A DNA stretch of 64,000 nucleotides from Fulvivirga sediminis. Lineage in GTDB: Bacteria; Bacteroidota; Bacteroidia; Cytophagales; Cyclobacteriaceae. The stretch covers positions 496,001-560,000 of the forward strand of contig NZ_JAESIY010000001.1 of assembly GCF_016757215.1 (NCBI RefSeq), read 5' to 3'. Shown piece by piece: positions 27,732 to 36,447 of this stretch (position 1 is the stretch's first letter; each line of letters starts with the position of its first letter). A program made the position numbers and the translations under genes. The notes beneath the pieces are model-generated. The model made no database searches and was not told where the DNA came from. It saw only the letters and a program-made list of their open reading frames with translations.

Positions 27732-29186
27732 CTAAACCTTCTGCCAGAAGTTTTTATTAAAAAGCATTAAAACGGTGAAGAGCTCCAGTCTGCCCAATAG
27801 CATAAGGAAGGAGAGGAGCCACTTACCGAAGCCTGTAATGTCATGAAAGTTGTTTACAGGCCCCACAGCTCCTAAACCAGGGCCTATGTTTCCTAGGCAG
27901 GTGGCTACGGCGCCAAGCGCAGTGTCGAATTCCTCTCCAGTAAATGATAGTAAGAATACTCCCACTCCATATACCAAGAGATAGATCATGATAAAGGCAA
28001 GTACGTTATAAGTAATGTCTCTGCTCACAGCTATGCCATTAAGACGTACAGGTATGATGGCTGATGGATGTAGCTGTCGCTTCATTTCTAAAAATGAATT
28101 TTTAAACAATAAAGTATGTCGTACCACTTTAATACCTCCAGCTGTGGAGCCCGCCGAAGCTCCCATAAACATAAGTAAGAAAAATATTATAGTGAGAAAT
28201 GGAGCCCAGGCTGTATAGTCAGCCGTAACGAAGCCCGTGGTGGTTATAACACTTACTACTTGGAAGAGTGAATCTCTAAATGACTTTTCGAAGCTTTCCC
28301 ATTTGGAAGAAAACACAAAGAAGGATATAGAAATAGAAAGTATAAGGGTGATGAAAAAGTAGTTTCTAAATTCTTCATTGTCCCATGCTTTTCTGAATTT
28401 TCCTTTCAGGCCAAAGTAGGTGATGGTAAAGTTAGTGCCTGCCAGAAACATGAATACAATGATTACATATTGAATGTAAGCTGATTCGTAATAGGCTACA
28501 CTGGCATTTTTGGTGGAAAAGCCACCTGTAGCCATGGTGGTGAGTGAGTGATTGATGGCATCATAAAAGGTCATGCCTCCTAGGGTAAGTAAGATGGTTT
28601 CTGCTATGGTGAGCCCTAAATACATGAACCAGAGTCTTTTAGCTACTTCTTTTATCCTTGGTTTCATTTTATCTGGTGAGATGCCAGGTGCTTCTGCTAC
28701 AAAGAGCTGCATGCCTCCTATGCCTAAGATGGGTAGTATGGCTACAGCTAGAACAATGATGCCCATTCCCCCGATCCATTGAGTAAGGCTTCTCCAAAAT
28801 AATATTCCTTTTGGTACGCCTTCTATGTTGTTAATAATGGATGCTCCTGTGGTGGTATATCCGGAGATGGTTTCAAAGAAGGCATTCGTTAGATCTGGTA
28901 TGGAGCCAGAAAGCAGATAGGGTATGGTGCCGAAGAAAGACATGATTAACCAGCCTAGGGTGACTATGAGGTAGCCATCTTTTTTCTTTAATTCTTTATT
29001 GGTGTTTTTTCTGGTAGAGACTGTCATTATGCCGCCAACAAGTGCGGTGATGCCTCCTGAGGCGGCCAGGTGCCACCAGGCTTCGCGATAGTAAATCGAG
29101 AAAGGAAGACATAGAAGCATGAAAATGCCATTGAAGATCAATAGTATTCCGAGTATATTTAATATTAATTTAAAATTGAACCTCAT
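27732..29186 (-). CDS. trkH: TrkH family potassium uptake protein
   Basis: The membrane channel part of the Trk K+ uptake system, 484 residues with four pore-loop repeats marked by TTGASI (~residue 112), ATGGFST (~218), TTGFVTADY (~317) and GNIGPGLGAVGP (~435). The Gly of each loop forms the K+ filter. It partners TrkA, encoded upstream in the same direction but 466 bp away, an unusually wide gap for the pair. Confidence 0.96.
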   Translation of the reverse strand: MRFNFKLILNILGILLIFNGIFMLLCLPFSIYYREAWWHLAASGGITALVGGIMTVSTRKNTNKELKKKDGYLIVTLGWLIMSFFGTIPYLLSGSIPDLTNAFFETISGYTTTGASIINNIEGVPKGILFWRSLTQWIGGMGIIVLAVAILPILGIGGMQLFVAEAPGISPDKMKPRIKEVAKRLWFMYLGLTIAETILLTLGGMTFYDAINHSLTTMATGGFSTKNASVAYYESAYIQYVIIVFMFLAGTNFTITYFGLKGKFRKAWDNEEFRNYFFITLILSISISFFVFSSKWESFEKSFRDSLFQVVSVITTTGFVTADYTAWAPFLTIIFFLLMFMGASAGSTAGGIKVVRHTLLFKNSFLEMKRQLHPSAIIPVRLNGIAVSRDITYNVLAFIMIYLLVYGVGVFLLSFTGEEFDTALGAVATCLGNIGPGLGAVGPVNNFHDITGFGKWLLSFLMLLGRLELFTVLMLFNKNFWQKV

Positions 29187-29652
29187 CTATATATCTTTCT
29201 TTGTTAATATAATATATTTTATTTTCAGGAAGTTAGCTTCTCCTGAAATAACAGGTGAATAATGCTGGTGCCTGTAATGCTAAGCTGCTGAAGCATTATA
29301 ATTGATAACAAATATTTGCTCGAATTATTTAGGCTTGCAAAATTATTAACATGGATCGTATCGCCAATAGTGGAGCTAATATTTGCTCGCCAGCTGTTTA
29401 TGGTACTCATAAAATGGGTAGGATCATAATCCATATAATGATAGCGGGAGTCATTTTTTCACACTTCTGTGAGGCTTTTTTTATAAGGACTGAAATTCTA
29501 ACAATTTTACTGACTATGGAAGGAGCTGCTGATTTTTTGATAAATAAGTTTGTCCGGAATATAGCTATAGAATTGATTAGAGCTAGTATGTCTGAAAGGG
29601 TGCGATTGAATTGGAGGCCTAGTAAGGGCATGTAAACTTGTGAGGTCTTTAT
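29187..29652. other. Non-coding gap between trkA and trkH
   Basis: Overlapping small frames on both strands show no family features and are probably chance. A hairpin (TTTCAGGAAG / CTTC-TC-CTGAAA, 29223-29248) lies 37 bp upstream of the trkH ATG and could be part of its leader. A 12-bp direct repeat AATATTTGCTCG occurs at 29311 and 29378. Confidence 0.45.
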
Positions 29653-30993
29653 TTATTTGAAAAATTCCTCTACGTCATGAATGCACTCTGGCCTGCATAA
29701 TACTACGGCGCGGTCTTTAGGTCTAAATTGAAAGTCGCCCATGGTAGTGTATCCTACTCCATTTCTTACAACCCCTCCTATTATGGCTCCTTTAGGGAAA
29801 TCTAGTTCTTTAATCTCACGCGTAGTGATTTTTGATCCTGCCTTTACTATAAACTCTAGTATTTCAGCATCTACACCATGAATGCTGGTAAGAGATATAA
29901 CATCTCCTTTTCTAATGTATCTGAAAATGAAGTTGGCTGCTATGAGTTTTTTATTGATCATAGTGTCTACTCCTATGTTTTGAGATAGATGTATATAATC
30001 AATGTTTTCAACCAGTGAAATGGTTTTTTTTACATTATTATTTTTTGCCACAAGGCAGGAAATGATATTGGTTTCTGAGTTTCCTGTCACAGCTATGAAG
30101 GCATCCATTTCTTCAATGGCCTCTTCTTGTAGCAAGTCTACATCTCGGCCATCACCGCAGATTACCATCACATCTTTGAGTTGATCTGCTAGTTCATGAC
30201 ATTTTTCTCTATCACGCTCAATAAGTTTTACATTAAACTTACGGCTGAGCCTTTTGGCAGCATGAAAACCTACTTTACTGCCACCAAGTATCATTATATT
30301 TTTGATCTCTTGCTTTCGTTTTCCAGATAGCTCTAAAACTGTATCTATACCATTGGGTTGAGCTATGAAATAAGCATGATCTCCTTCTATGAACTTATTA
30401 TCTCCATGTGGGATAATAGTTTGGCTATCTCTGAGAATAGCTACTGTAACGAAGTTTTGATTAGGGTTAAGATGAGCGGCTTCTATTAGCGTTTTGTCTT
30501 TGAGCTTGCTGTTTTCATCTACAGTGACTCCAACTAATGACAAGCGGCCTTCATCAAAATCAAAAGTATCAGTAAGGGCGATTTCTTTTAATAGCCTCTT
30601 GATTTCTTTTGCTGCCAGAGATTCTGGAGAAATGATCTCATCTATTCCTAAATCAGCCAGATTTAGTTTTTCTTTATTGAGGAGGTATTCTACATTCTGG
30701 ATTCTGGCTATGGTTTTTTTAGCTCCCAGGTGCTTACCAATAATAGTAGTGGTGATATTGGTTTCTTCAGAAGAGGTTACGGCTATAAGCAGATCAGCGT
30801 TAGCTACATCGGCCTCTTCGAGAACAGAATATGAGGTACTACTGCCTTTAATGGTGCTTACGTCAAGGTTGCTGGCGGCTTGCCTTAACCTATCTCCGTC
30901 CATGTCTATGAGAATAATGTCTTGTTCTTCATAAGCAAGGAGTTTGGCTAAGTGAAAGCCTACATCACCGGCACCGGCAATAATTATTCTCAT
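29653..30993 (-). CDS. trkA: Trk system potassium uptake protein TrkA
   Basis: The cytoplasmic NAD(H)-binding gating subunit of the Trk channel, 446 residues. Two Rossmann (RCK) units are visible, GAGDVGFHLAKLL at the N terminus and GGSKVGFHAAKRL near residue 232, each followed by a TrkA_C domain. Acidic residues at the strand ends (LIDMD, LIERD) suit dinucleotide binding. Its start overlaps the gldH stop by 4 bp, so it is translated together with gldH and ricT. Confidence 0.96.
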   Translation of the reverse strand: MRIIIAGAGDVGFHLAKLLAYEEQDIILIDMDGDRLRQAASNLDVSTIKGSSTSYSVLEEADVANADLLIAVTSSEETNITTTIIGKHLGAKKTIARIQNVEYLLNKEKLNLADLGIDEIISPESLAAKEIKRLLKEIALTDTFDFDEGRLSLVGVTVDENSKLKDKTLIEAAHLNPNQNFVTVAILRDSQTIIPHGDNKFIEGDHAYFIAQPNGIDTVLELSGKRKQEIKNIMILGGSKVGFHAAKRLSRKFNVKLIERDREKCHELADQLKDVMVICGDGRDVDLLQEEAIEEMDAFIAVTGNSETNIISCLVAKNNNVKKTISLVENIDYIHLSQNIGVDTMINKKLIAANFIFRYIRKGDVISLTSIHGVDAEILEFIVKAGSKITTREIKELDFPKGAIIGGVVRNGVGYTTMGDFQFRPKDRAVVLCRPECIHDVEEFFK

Positions 30994-31484
30994 TGTTCTG
31001 TTTTGTTATCCTTAGTTACTTTTTCTAATCTGATTCCGGCAGCAATAATGTCAGGCAATGTATCTCTTCTCATAAACTGCTGTAATGTGATTGTATATTT
31101 ACCGGAGTTATCAAAGCTATAATTTTTAAGTATAGGAAACTGATGGTCGAAAACATCACCTAGCCCGTCACCGTAAGGTTTTCCTGTTTTTGGGTCAAAC
31201 AGATCATTATTGATCAGTTGAGAATCTAATTCTTTATCTGTACTATCTTTAAGAGAATATTTCACATAAATATTTTGAAAAGGATAAGAAATCGTATTCC
31301 TTATGTTGTAATAAATATTATAGGTCAGTGTAGAGTCTTTAATATTAAAGTCAAATGTCTGAGTTGAATCAGCTAACCATTCCTTATTCTCAAAATTTTT
31401 ATTTTTCTCGTAAATCCTGTTCTCGTCACAGGCTGCTAATGCTCCTAAAAAAGCAATTAAAATGATAAATGCAATTCGCGTCAT
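30990..31484 (-). CDS. gldH: Gliding motility lipoprotein GldH
   Basis: A 164-residue lipoprotein with signal peptide and lipobox GALAAC (Cys 19), then the GldH domain with YNIRNTISYPFQNIYV and HQFPILKNYSF. In Flavobacterium johnsoniae GldH is required for gliding and normal surface function, though its exact role is unclear. It overlaps ricT and trkA by 4 bp each (ATGA), so the three are coupled. The pairing of gldH with ricT recurs in Bacteroidota. Confidence 0.92.
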   Translation of the reverse strand: MTRIAFIILIAFLGALAACDENRIYEKNKNFENKEWLADSTQTFDFNIKDSTLTYNIYYNIRNTISYPFQNIYVKYSLKDSTDKELDSQLINNDLFDPKTGKPYGDGLGDVFDHQFPILKNYSFDNSGKYTITLQQFMRRDTLPDIIAAGIRLEKVTKDNKTEQ

Positions 31485-32629
31485 TTATTAGTGTTGTTGC
31501 TAGGCTTGCGGCCTTTCCTTCTTTTGTTTTTGTTTCTTTTCTTTCTCTTGTTGCCAGCTTTTTGGTTGAACTTTTTGTCCATTTTTTCCAAGTCGCTGTT
31601 GAGGCTGTTTAATTCTCCCTGACCAGGAACGTCATCTTCTAGCAAGGAGGCTGGTTTTTTGCCTTTGCTATTGAGCGCTATGATCTGATTAACTCTGTCA
31701 ACATCAATAGGGTGCCAAGTGTTTTCATCGTCATAGCCAAACCACATGATTTTTCTGAAAATATCTGTTTTTTGCAGCTTAGCTACTCCCTTCTCAGTTA
31801 AAAGAGGTTTTTCTAATTCAGGGATATCTTTTAGGGCTTCCATGTAAGTGTCAAGCTCATAATTAAGGCAGCATTTTAGGCGCCCGCATTGGCCGGAAAG
31901 CTTACTGGGGTTGAGTGACAGGTTTTGGTATCTGGCCGCACTAGTAGAAACACTTTTGAAATCGCTAAGCCAGGTTGAGCAGCATAGTTCTCTTCCGCAT
32001 GAGCCTATACCTCCAAGCCTTCCGGCTTCTTGTCTCAGGCTGATTTGGCGCATCTCTACCCTTATTTTGAACTCACCTGCTAATATTTTTATGAGCTCTC
32101 TAAAATCTACCCTGTCATCAGCTGAGTAATAAAAGGTGGCTTTGCTGTTGTCTGCTTGATACTCGATGTCAGAGAGTTTCATTTCCAGTTTCAGATCTTG
32201 TATTATCTGTCTGGTACGGTAGAGTGTAGGCATCTCTCTCTTTTGTACCTCTTCATATTTTTCTAGGTCCTTTTCATGAGCTAGCCTGTATATTTTTCTT
32301 ATCTCATCCTCAGTTACTTTCTTTTTTTGCATCTGCAGGCGAACAAGCTCACCTTGCAGAGATACGTATCCCAGGTGGTGGCCATTGGGTACATCTACCA
32401 CCACGGCATCACCAGTATGAAGAGTAAGGTTCTCAGCATTTTGAAAAAATTCTTTCCTTCCGCCTTTAAACCTTATTTCTACTATATCAAATTTATCTAC
32501 TACTGGCAAATCCATGTTGGATAGCCAGTCAAATACATTCATTTTATTGCAACCTCCGGTTTGGCAGCCTCCGTTATTGTTACATCCTGCTGCTGTTCCG
32601 CTGGTTCCACAAGAACTACATCCCGCCAT
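31481..32629 (-). CDS. ricT: PSP1-domain protein, RicT/YaaT family
   Basis: A 382-residue protein with a PSP1 domain. The N terminus is Cys/Gly/Asn-rich (five Cys in the first ~30 residues), and the core has conserved Cys in GSCGRELCCSTWL and SGQCGRLKCCLNYE. In Bacillus the homologue joins RicA and RicF in an Fe-S complex that influences RNase Y; no RicA or RicF is seen here. The tail is Lys/Arg/Asn-rich, possibly RNA-binding. First gene of the ricT-gldH-trkA run. Confidence 0.92.
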   Translation of the reverse strand: MAGCSSCGTSGTAAGCNNNGGCQTGGCNKMNVFDWLSNMDLPVVDKFDIVEIRFKGGRKEFFQNAENLTLHTGDAVVVDVPNGHHLGYVSLQGELVRLQMQKKKVTEDEIRKIYRLAHEKDLEKYEEVQKREMPTLYRTRQIIQDLKLEMKLSDIEYQADNSKATFYYSADDRVDFRELIKILAGEFKIRVEMRQISLRQEAGRLGGIGSCGRELCCSTWLSDFKSVSTSAARYQNLSLNPSKLSGQCGRLKCCLNYELDTYMEALKDIPELEKPLLTEKGVAKLQKTDIFRKIMWFGYDDENTWHPIDVDRVNQIIALNSKGKKPASLLEDDVPGQGELNSLNSDLEKMDKKFNQKAGNKRKKRNKNKRRKGRKPSNNTNK

Positions 32630-32681
32630 AGCTTACTTTTTATATTCTTTTATGCACATTAAAGATAAAGAATATAGCATA

Positions 32682-33971
32682 CTAATCTATTCGTAGGGCT
32701 AAAATATCTTTTCCGATGTCTCTTCTATAATACATATCTTTCCAGCTGATATGCTTAATGGTCGAATATGATTCTTCTAAAGCATCTTCTAAGGTTTTTC
32801 CCTGACCAGTTACTGCCATTACTCTACCTCCATTAGTTAGAACTTTGTAACCGTCTTGTTTAGTGCCCGCATGTATAACTAATGCATCAGGTACGTTGGC
32901 AAGCCCTTCTATTTCAAGTCCTTTTTCATAATTTCCTGGGTATCCGCCAGCTACTAAAACCACGGTAGTGGCATAGTTAGAGTCAATATCCAGCTTATAC
33001 TTGTTGAGATTGCCTTCGGCAGCTGCGGTAAACAGGTCAAGCACGTCACTTTTTATGCGAGGGAATACTACTTGTGTTTCAGGGTCACCCATACGCACGT
33101 TGTATTCTATTACATAAGGCTCGCCGTTTACATTCATGAGGCCTATAAATATAAAACCTTTATAATCTATAGATTCTTTTTTTAGTCCACTTAGAGTAGG
33201 TGCTATTACTTTTGCTTTTACTTTTTCTAAGAAGCTGTCGTCTACAAAATTAACAGGAGAAACTGCTCCCATACCGCCGGTGTTTAAACCTGTATCTTTT
33301 TCACCGATACGCTTGTAGTCTTTTGCTTCTGGTAGTAGAACGTAATTTTCTCCATCAGTAAGTACAAATACAGAAAGCTCTATTCCATCTAAAAATTGCT
33401 CGATAAGTACTTTTTCACTTGCTACACCAAACTGCTTGTCTAGCAACATAGATTTTAATGAATCTTGGGCTTCTTGCAGACTTTGAGATATTAATACTCC
33501 TTTTCCTGCGGCCAAGCCATCGGCTTTGAGTACTATTGGGAAATCACAACCTTCCAGATAAGCCAGGCCTTCTTCCAATGTTTCAATAGTGAAGGTTTTA
33601 GATGTAGCTGTAGGAATGTTATTGTTTTCCATAAAAGTTTTGGAAAAATCCTTACTGCCTTCTAGTTGAGCACCTGCGGCATCTGGGCCAATAAAGCCAA
33701 TGCTTTTAAGGGCTTCGCTAGCTTGGAAGTAGTTTCTTATGCCTTTGACCAAAGGATCTTCAGGACCTACGATTACTAGTTCTATGTTATTAGCTAAAAC
33801 AAATTTGCCAATAGCATCAAAATCGTTTACATCTATATCTACATTATCGGCAAACTGCTGAGTGCCTGCGTTTCCAGGGGCAACAAATACAGTGTCGCAG
33901 TTTACACTTTGAGAAATTTTCCATGCCAGGGTGTATTCACGCCCTCCGCTACCAAGAATTAGTACGTTCAT
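32682..33971 (-). CDS. purD: Phosphoribosylamine-glycine ligase
   Basis: Joins glycine to phosphoribosylamine in purine synthesis; 429 residues. N-terminal domain with LILGSGGREYTLAWK and VIVGPEDPLVKGI; ATP-grasp domain with VLKADGLAAGKGVLI, EQFLDGIELSV, GMGAVSPV and EYNVRMGDPETQ. The usual GREHALAW is GREYTLAW here. The start at 33971 is chosen over an extension to 33995 because a -7 promoter box occupies 33993-34000. Confidence 0.97.
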   Translation of the reverse strand: MNVLILGSGGREYTLAWKISQSVNCDTVFVAPGNAGTQQFADNVDIDVNDFDAIGKFVLANNIELVIVGPEDPLVKGIRNYFQASEALKSIGFIGPDAAGAQLEGSKDFSKTFMENNNIPTATSKTFTIETLEEGLAYLEGCDFPIVLKADGLAAGKGVLISQSLQEAQDSLKSMLLDKQFGVASEKVLIEQFLDGIELSVFVLTDGENYVLLPEAKDYKRIGEKDTGLNTGGMGAVSPVNFVDDSFLEKVKAKVIAPTLSGLKKESIDYKGFIFIGLMNVNGEPYVIEYNVRMGDPETQVVFPRIKSDVLDLFTAAAEGNLNKYKLDIDSNYATTVVLVAGGYPGNYEKGLEIEGLANVPDALVIHAGTKQDGYKVLTNGGRVMAVTGQGKTLEDALEESYSTIKHISWKDMYYRRDIGKDILALRID

Positions 33972-33992
33972 ATTTACAGGTTTAAACTGAAG

Positions 33993-34000
33993 CAAAATTA
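33993..34000 (-). promoter_or_regulatory. Putative -7 promoter box (TAATTTTG) for purD
   Basis: An exact TAnnTTTG on the minus strand, 22 bp before the purD ATG. No clear -33 box. It fixes the shorter start. Confidence 0.5.
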
Positions 34001-34052
34001 TGAAATTATTCAGGGCTAAGGTAACCTTTAAAATCTAAATCTGCTGAAAAAC

Positions 34053-34081
34053 AAAAAAGGCCACATGAGATGCGGCCTTTT
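34053..34081 (-). terminator. Terminator of recQ
   Basis: The stem AAAAGGCC / GGCCTTTT around an inner CAT-GAG-ATG pairing, with A/T-runs on both sides. It lies 18 bp after the recQ stop on the minus strand. Confidence 0.85.
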
Positions 34082-34098
34082 CTTAGGGTTTTATAGGG

Positions 34099-36288
34099 TT
34101 AATTAGCATATTCTGAGAGAAACTTAATTCTCATTAATCTCAATTCTTCTTCAGAATATTCTTCATTATCTTCGTCTTCCAATGCTACGGCAATACTATC
34201 TGTTTCAGCATTGAGGAAGTAATCATAAAGGTCATCTTGTCTTTCTTCATCCAGTATATCATCTATATAATAGTCCAGATTGAGTTTAGTGCCAGAGTAG
34301 CAGATGTGTTCGATTTCATCTAGCAATTCATCAAAAGAAATGCCTTTGGTCTCCGCTATTTCTTCCAAATCTATTTTTCGGTCTATCTGCTGAATGATAA
34401 AAATCTTCATCTTAGACTTGTTCACCGATGATTTTACCACTACTTCGCTGGCCGTAACTATGTCATTATCTTCTACATACTTGGTGATGGTTTTAAGGAA
34501 GTCTTTGCCGAACTTCTGCACCTTGCCCATTCCTACTCCGTTGATTTGAGCCAGCTCAGCCTCATTAGTAGGGTAAATAGTGGCCATTTCTTCTAAAGAA
34601 GGGTCTTGGAAGATAACATAAGGAGGTAGCTCTTTTTGCTGAGCAATGGTTTTTCTAAGGCTTTTTAATATATTGAATAGGTTTTCATCATAGGCCTTAG
34701 AGGTGTTAGTTACTCTTTCGCTTTCTTCTTCCTCATCTCCAGCGTCTACATATTCATGATCTTTTGCGAAAAGAATAGAATGTGGTGTTTGAAGGAATTG
34801 CCTTCCTTTATCACTCACTTTTAGAACGCCAATATTGTCTATATCTTTTTGAAGTAGTTCATAGATAAGAGATTGTCTCACTACTGACTTCCAGAAGTCT
34901 TTGGTCTCTTCGCTACCTTTTCCGTAAACTTCCAGCTTATCATGATTGTATGAGTTTACATACTGATTGGCCACACCTCGTATCACGTCTACCAAATGGT
35001 TTAATCCAAACCTTTCTTCAGTGACCAAGGCTGCTTCTATTGCAATTTTAGCGAAATCTTTGGCTTCATATCTTTCTTTAGGATGAACGCAATTATCACA
35101 ACCACCACAGTTTTCCGTTTCAAATTCTTCGCCAAAGTAGTGAAGTAGCTGTCTTCTTCTACATACAGGAGATTCTGCATAGTAAGACATCTCTTGCAAG
35201 AGTATTCTGGCGTTGTCACGTTCTTGCACTGGCTTGTCCTTGTTAAACTTCTCCAGTTTGTTAATGTCATTATGAGAGTAGAACATTAGGCATTCACCCT
35301 CTAAGCCATCTCGCCCGGCACGTCCTGTCTCTTGATAGTAGCCTTCCAGAGATTTAGGAACATCATAATGCACCACAAATCTTACATCTGGTTTATCTAT
35401 ACCCATGCCAAAGGCAATAGTTGCTACTACTATATCTAAATTCTCATTAAGGAAGTCATCCTGATTTTTTTCTCTTACGGCCGGGTCTAGTCCCGCATGG
35501 TAAGGAGCTGCGCGGAATCCATTTACATTGAGTAGCTCGGCTATTTCAGCGACTTTTTTTCTGCTTAGGCAGTATATGATACCACTTTTCCCTTTATGAA
35601 CCTGTAAAAATTGCACTAGCTGTTTTTTGGCGTGCTTTTTAGGTTTTACTGTATAGAAAAGGTTGGTTCTATTAAAAGATGATTTAAAGACATCCGCATT
35701 TTCCATTTGCAGGTTTTTCTGGATGTCTAGTTGCACTTTTGGGGTAGCGGTAGCTGTAAGGGCTATAATGGGTAAGTTTCCTAGTAAGCCTATTATTTCT
35801 TTTATTCTCCTGTATTCAGGTCTAAAGTCATGTCCCCATTCTGAGATACAGTGAGCTTCGTCTACTGCTACAAAAGAAACATTGGCCTTTTGTAAAAAAG
35901 CAATGTTTTCCTCTTTGGTTAAAGATTCAGGGGCTACATATAATAATTTAATCGAGCCATCAAGACAATCTCTCTTTACCCTGTTGATCTCACCTTTAGA
36001 AAGGGTGGAATTTAAGAACTGTGCGTTAATGCCAAATGCATTTAGCTGATCCACCTGATTTTTCATTAGAGCAATAAGTGGCGAAATTACAATGGCCAAG
36101 CCATCAGTAATTAAGGCAGGTAGTTGATAGCATAAAGACTTCCCTGCTCCCGTAGGCATTATTACGAAAGTATTTTTTCCTTGTAAAATATTTTCTATAA
36201 TGGCCTCCTGGTTCCCCCTAAATTGACTATAGCCAAAAACCTCTTTTAGCTTACTCTTTAAATTTTCCTTCTCTTCAACCAGCGTCAT
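34099..36288 (-). CDS. recQ: ATP-dependent DNA helicase RecQ
   Basis: A 3'-5' helicase of 729 residues (E. coli 609). Helicase motifs: MPTGAGKSLCYQLP, DEAHCISEWGHDFRP, LTATATP, GIIYCLSRKKV and QETGRAGRDG. The zinc-binding region has CRRRQLLHYF and NCGGCDNC. A winged-helix RQC follows, then an HRDC domain (~residues 530-605, YVIFQDPSLEEMA). The extra ~100 residues at the C terminus are acidic, a common extension in Bacteroidota RecQ. Works in recombination and fork repair. Confidence 0.96.
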   Translation of the reverse strand: MTLVEEKENLKSKLKEVFGYSQFRGNQEAIIENILQGKNTFVIMPTGAGKSLCYQLPALITDGLAIVISPLIALMKNQVDQLNAFGINAQFLNSTLSKGEINRVKRDCLDGSIKLLYVAPESLTKEENIAFLQKANVSFVAVDEAHCISEWGHDFRPEYRRIKEIIGLLGNLPIIALTATATPKVQLDIQKNLQMENADVFKSSFNRTNLFYTVKPKKHAKKQLVQFLQVHKGKSGIIYCLSRKKVAEIAELLNVNGFRAAPYHAGLDPAVREKNQDDFLNENLDIVVATIAFGMGIDKPDVRFVVHYDVPKSLEGYYQETGRAGRDGLEGECLMFYSHNDINKLEKFNKDKPVQERDNARILLQEMSYYAESPVCRRRQLLHYFGEEFETENCGGCDNCVHPKERYEAKDFAKIAIEAALVTEERFGLNHLVDVIRGVANQYVNSYNHDKLEVYGKGSEETKDFWKSVVRQSLIYELLQKDIDNIGVLKVSDKGRQFLQTPHSILFAKDHEYVDAGDEEEESERVTNTSKAYDENLFNILKSLRKTIAQQKELPPYVIFQDPSLEEMATIYPTNEAELAQINGVGMGKVQKFGKDFLKTITKYVEDNDIVTASEVVVKSSVNKSKMKIFIIQQIDRKIDLEEIAETKGISFDELLDEIEHICYSGTKLNLDYYIDDILDEERQDDLYDYFLNAETDSIAVALEDEDNEEYSEEELRLMRIKFLSEYAN

Positions 36289-36376
36289 AATCTTTGATAA
36301 AATTTAATAAATCATCAATGTTTTAAAATATTGTTCAGTAGATATACTCTATATTCGGTTCAAAGTACCGTAGAAA

Positions 36377-36413
36377 CCCACGTGGGCATTTATTCATGAT
36401 TTTTTTATCTTTG
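36377..36413 (+). promoter_or_regulatory. kdsD-manC promoter region with a palindrome
   Basis: The -7 box TATCTTTG (36406-36413) matches TAnnTTTG exactly. The perfect 10-bp palindrome CCCACGTGGG (36377-36386) lies where the -33 box would be expected and could be an operator. Transcription would start near 36420. Confidence 0.45.
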
Positions 36414-36447
36414 GTGTGTTTATAATCACCAATAATGCAAAAGTAAA

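Noticed and set aside
29311-29389. 12-bp direct repeat AATATTTGCTCG as a possible attachment site.
   Set aside because: Only 67 bp apart, with no integrase or tRNA end nearby.
29351-29635. Plus-strand 94-codon and minus-strand 74-codon frames in the trkA-trkH gap.
   Set aside because: They overlap each other on opposite strands, no start signal is seen and neither resembles a known protein; the hydrophobic minus frame could be a relic but this cannot be supported.
30494-30934. A 146-codon plus-strand frame inside trkA.
   Set aside because: Antisense to a conserved gene; Ser-rich shadow composition.
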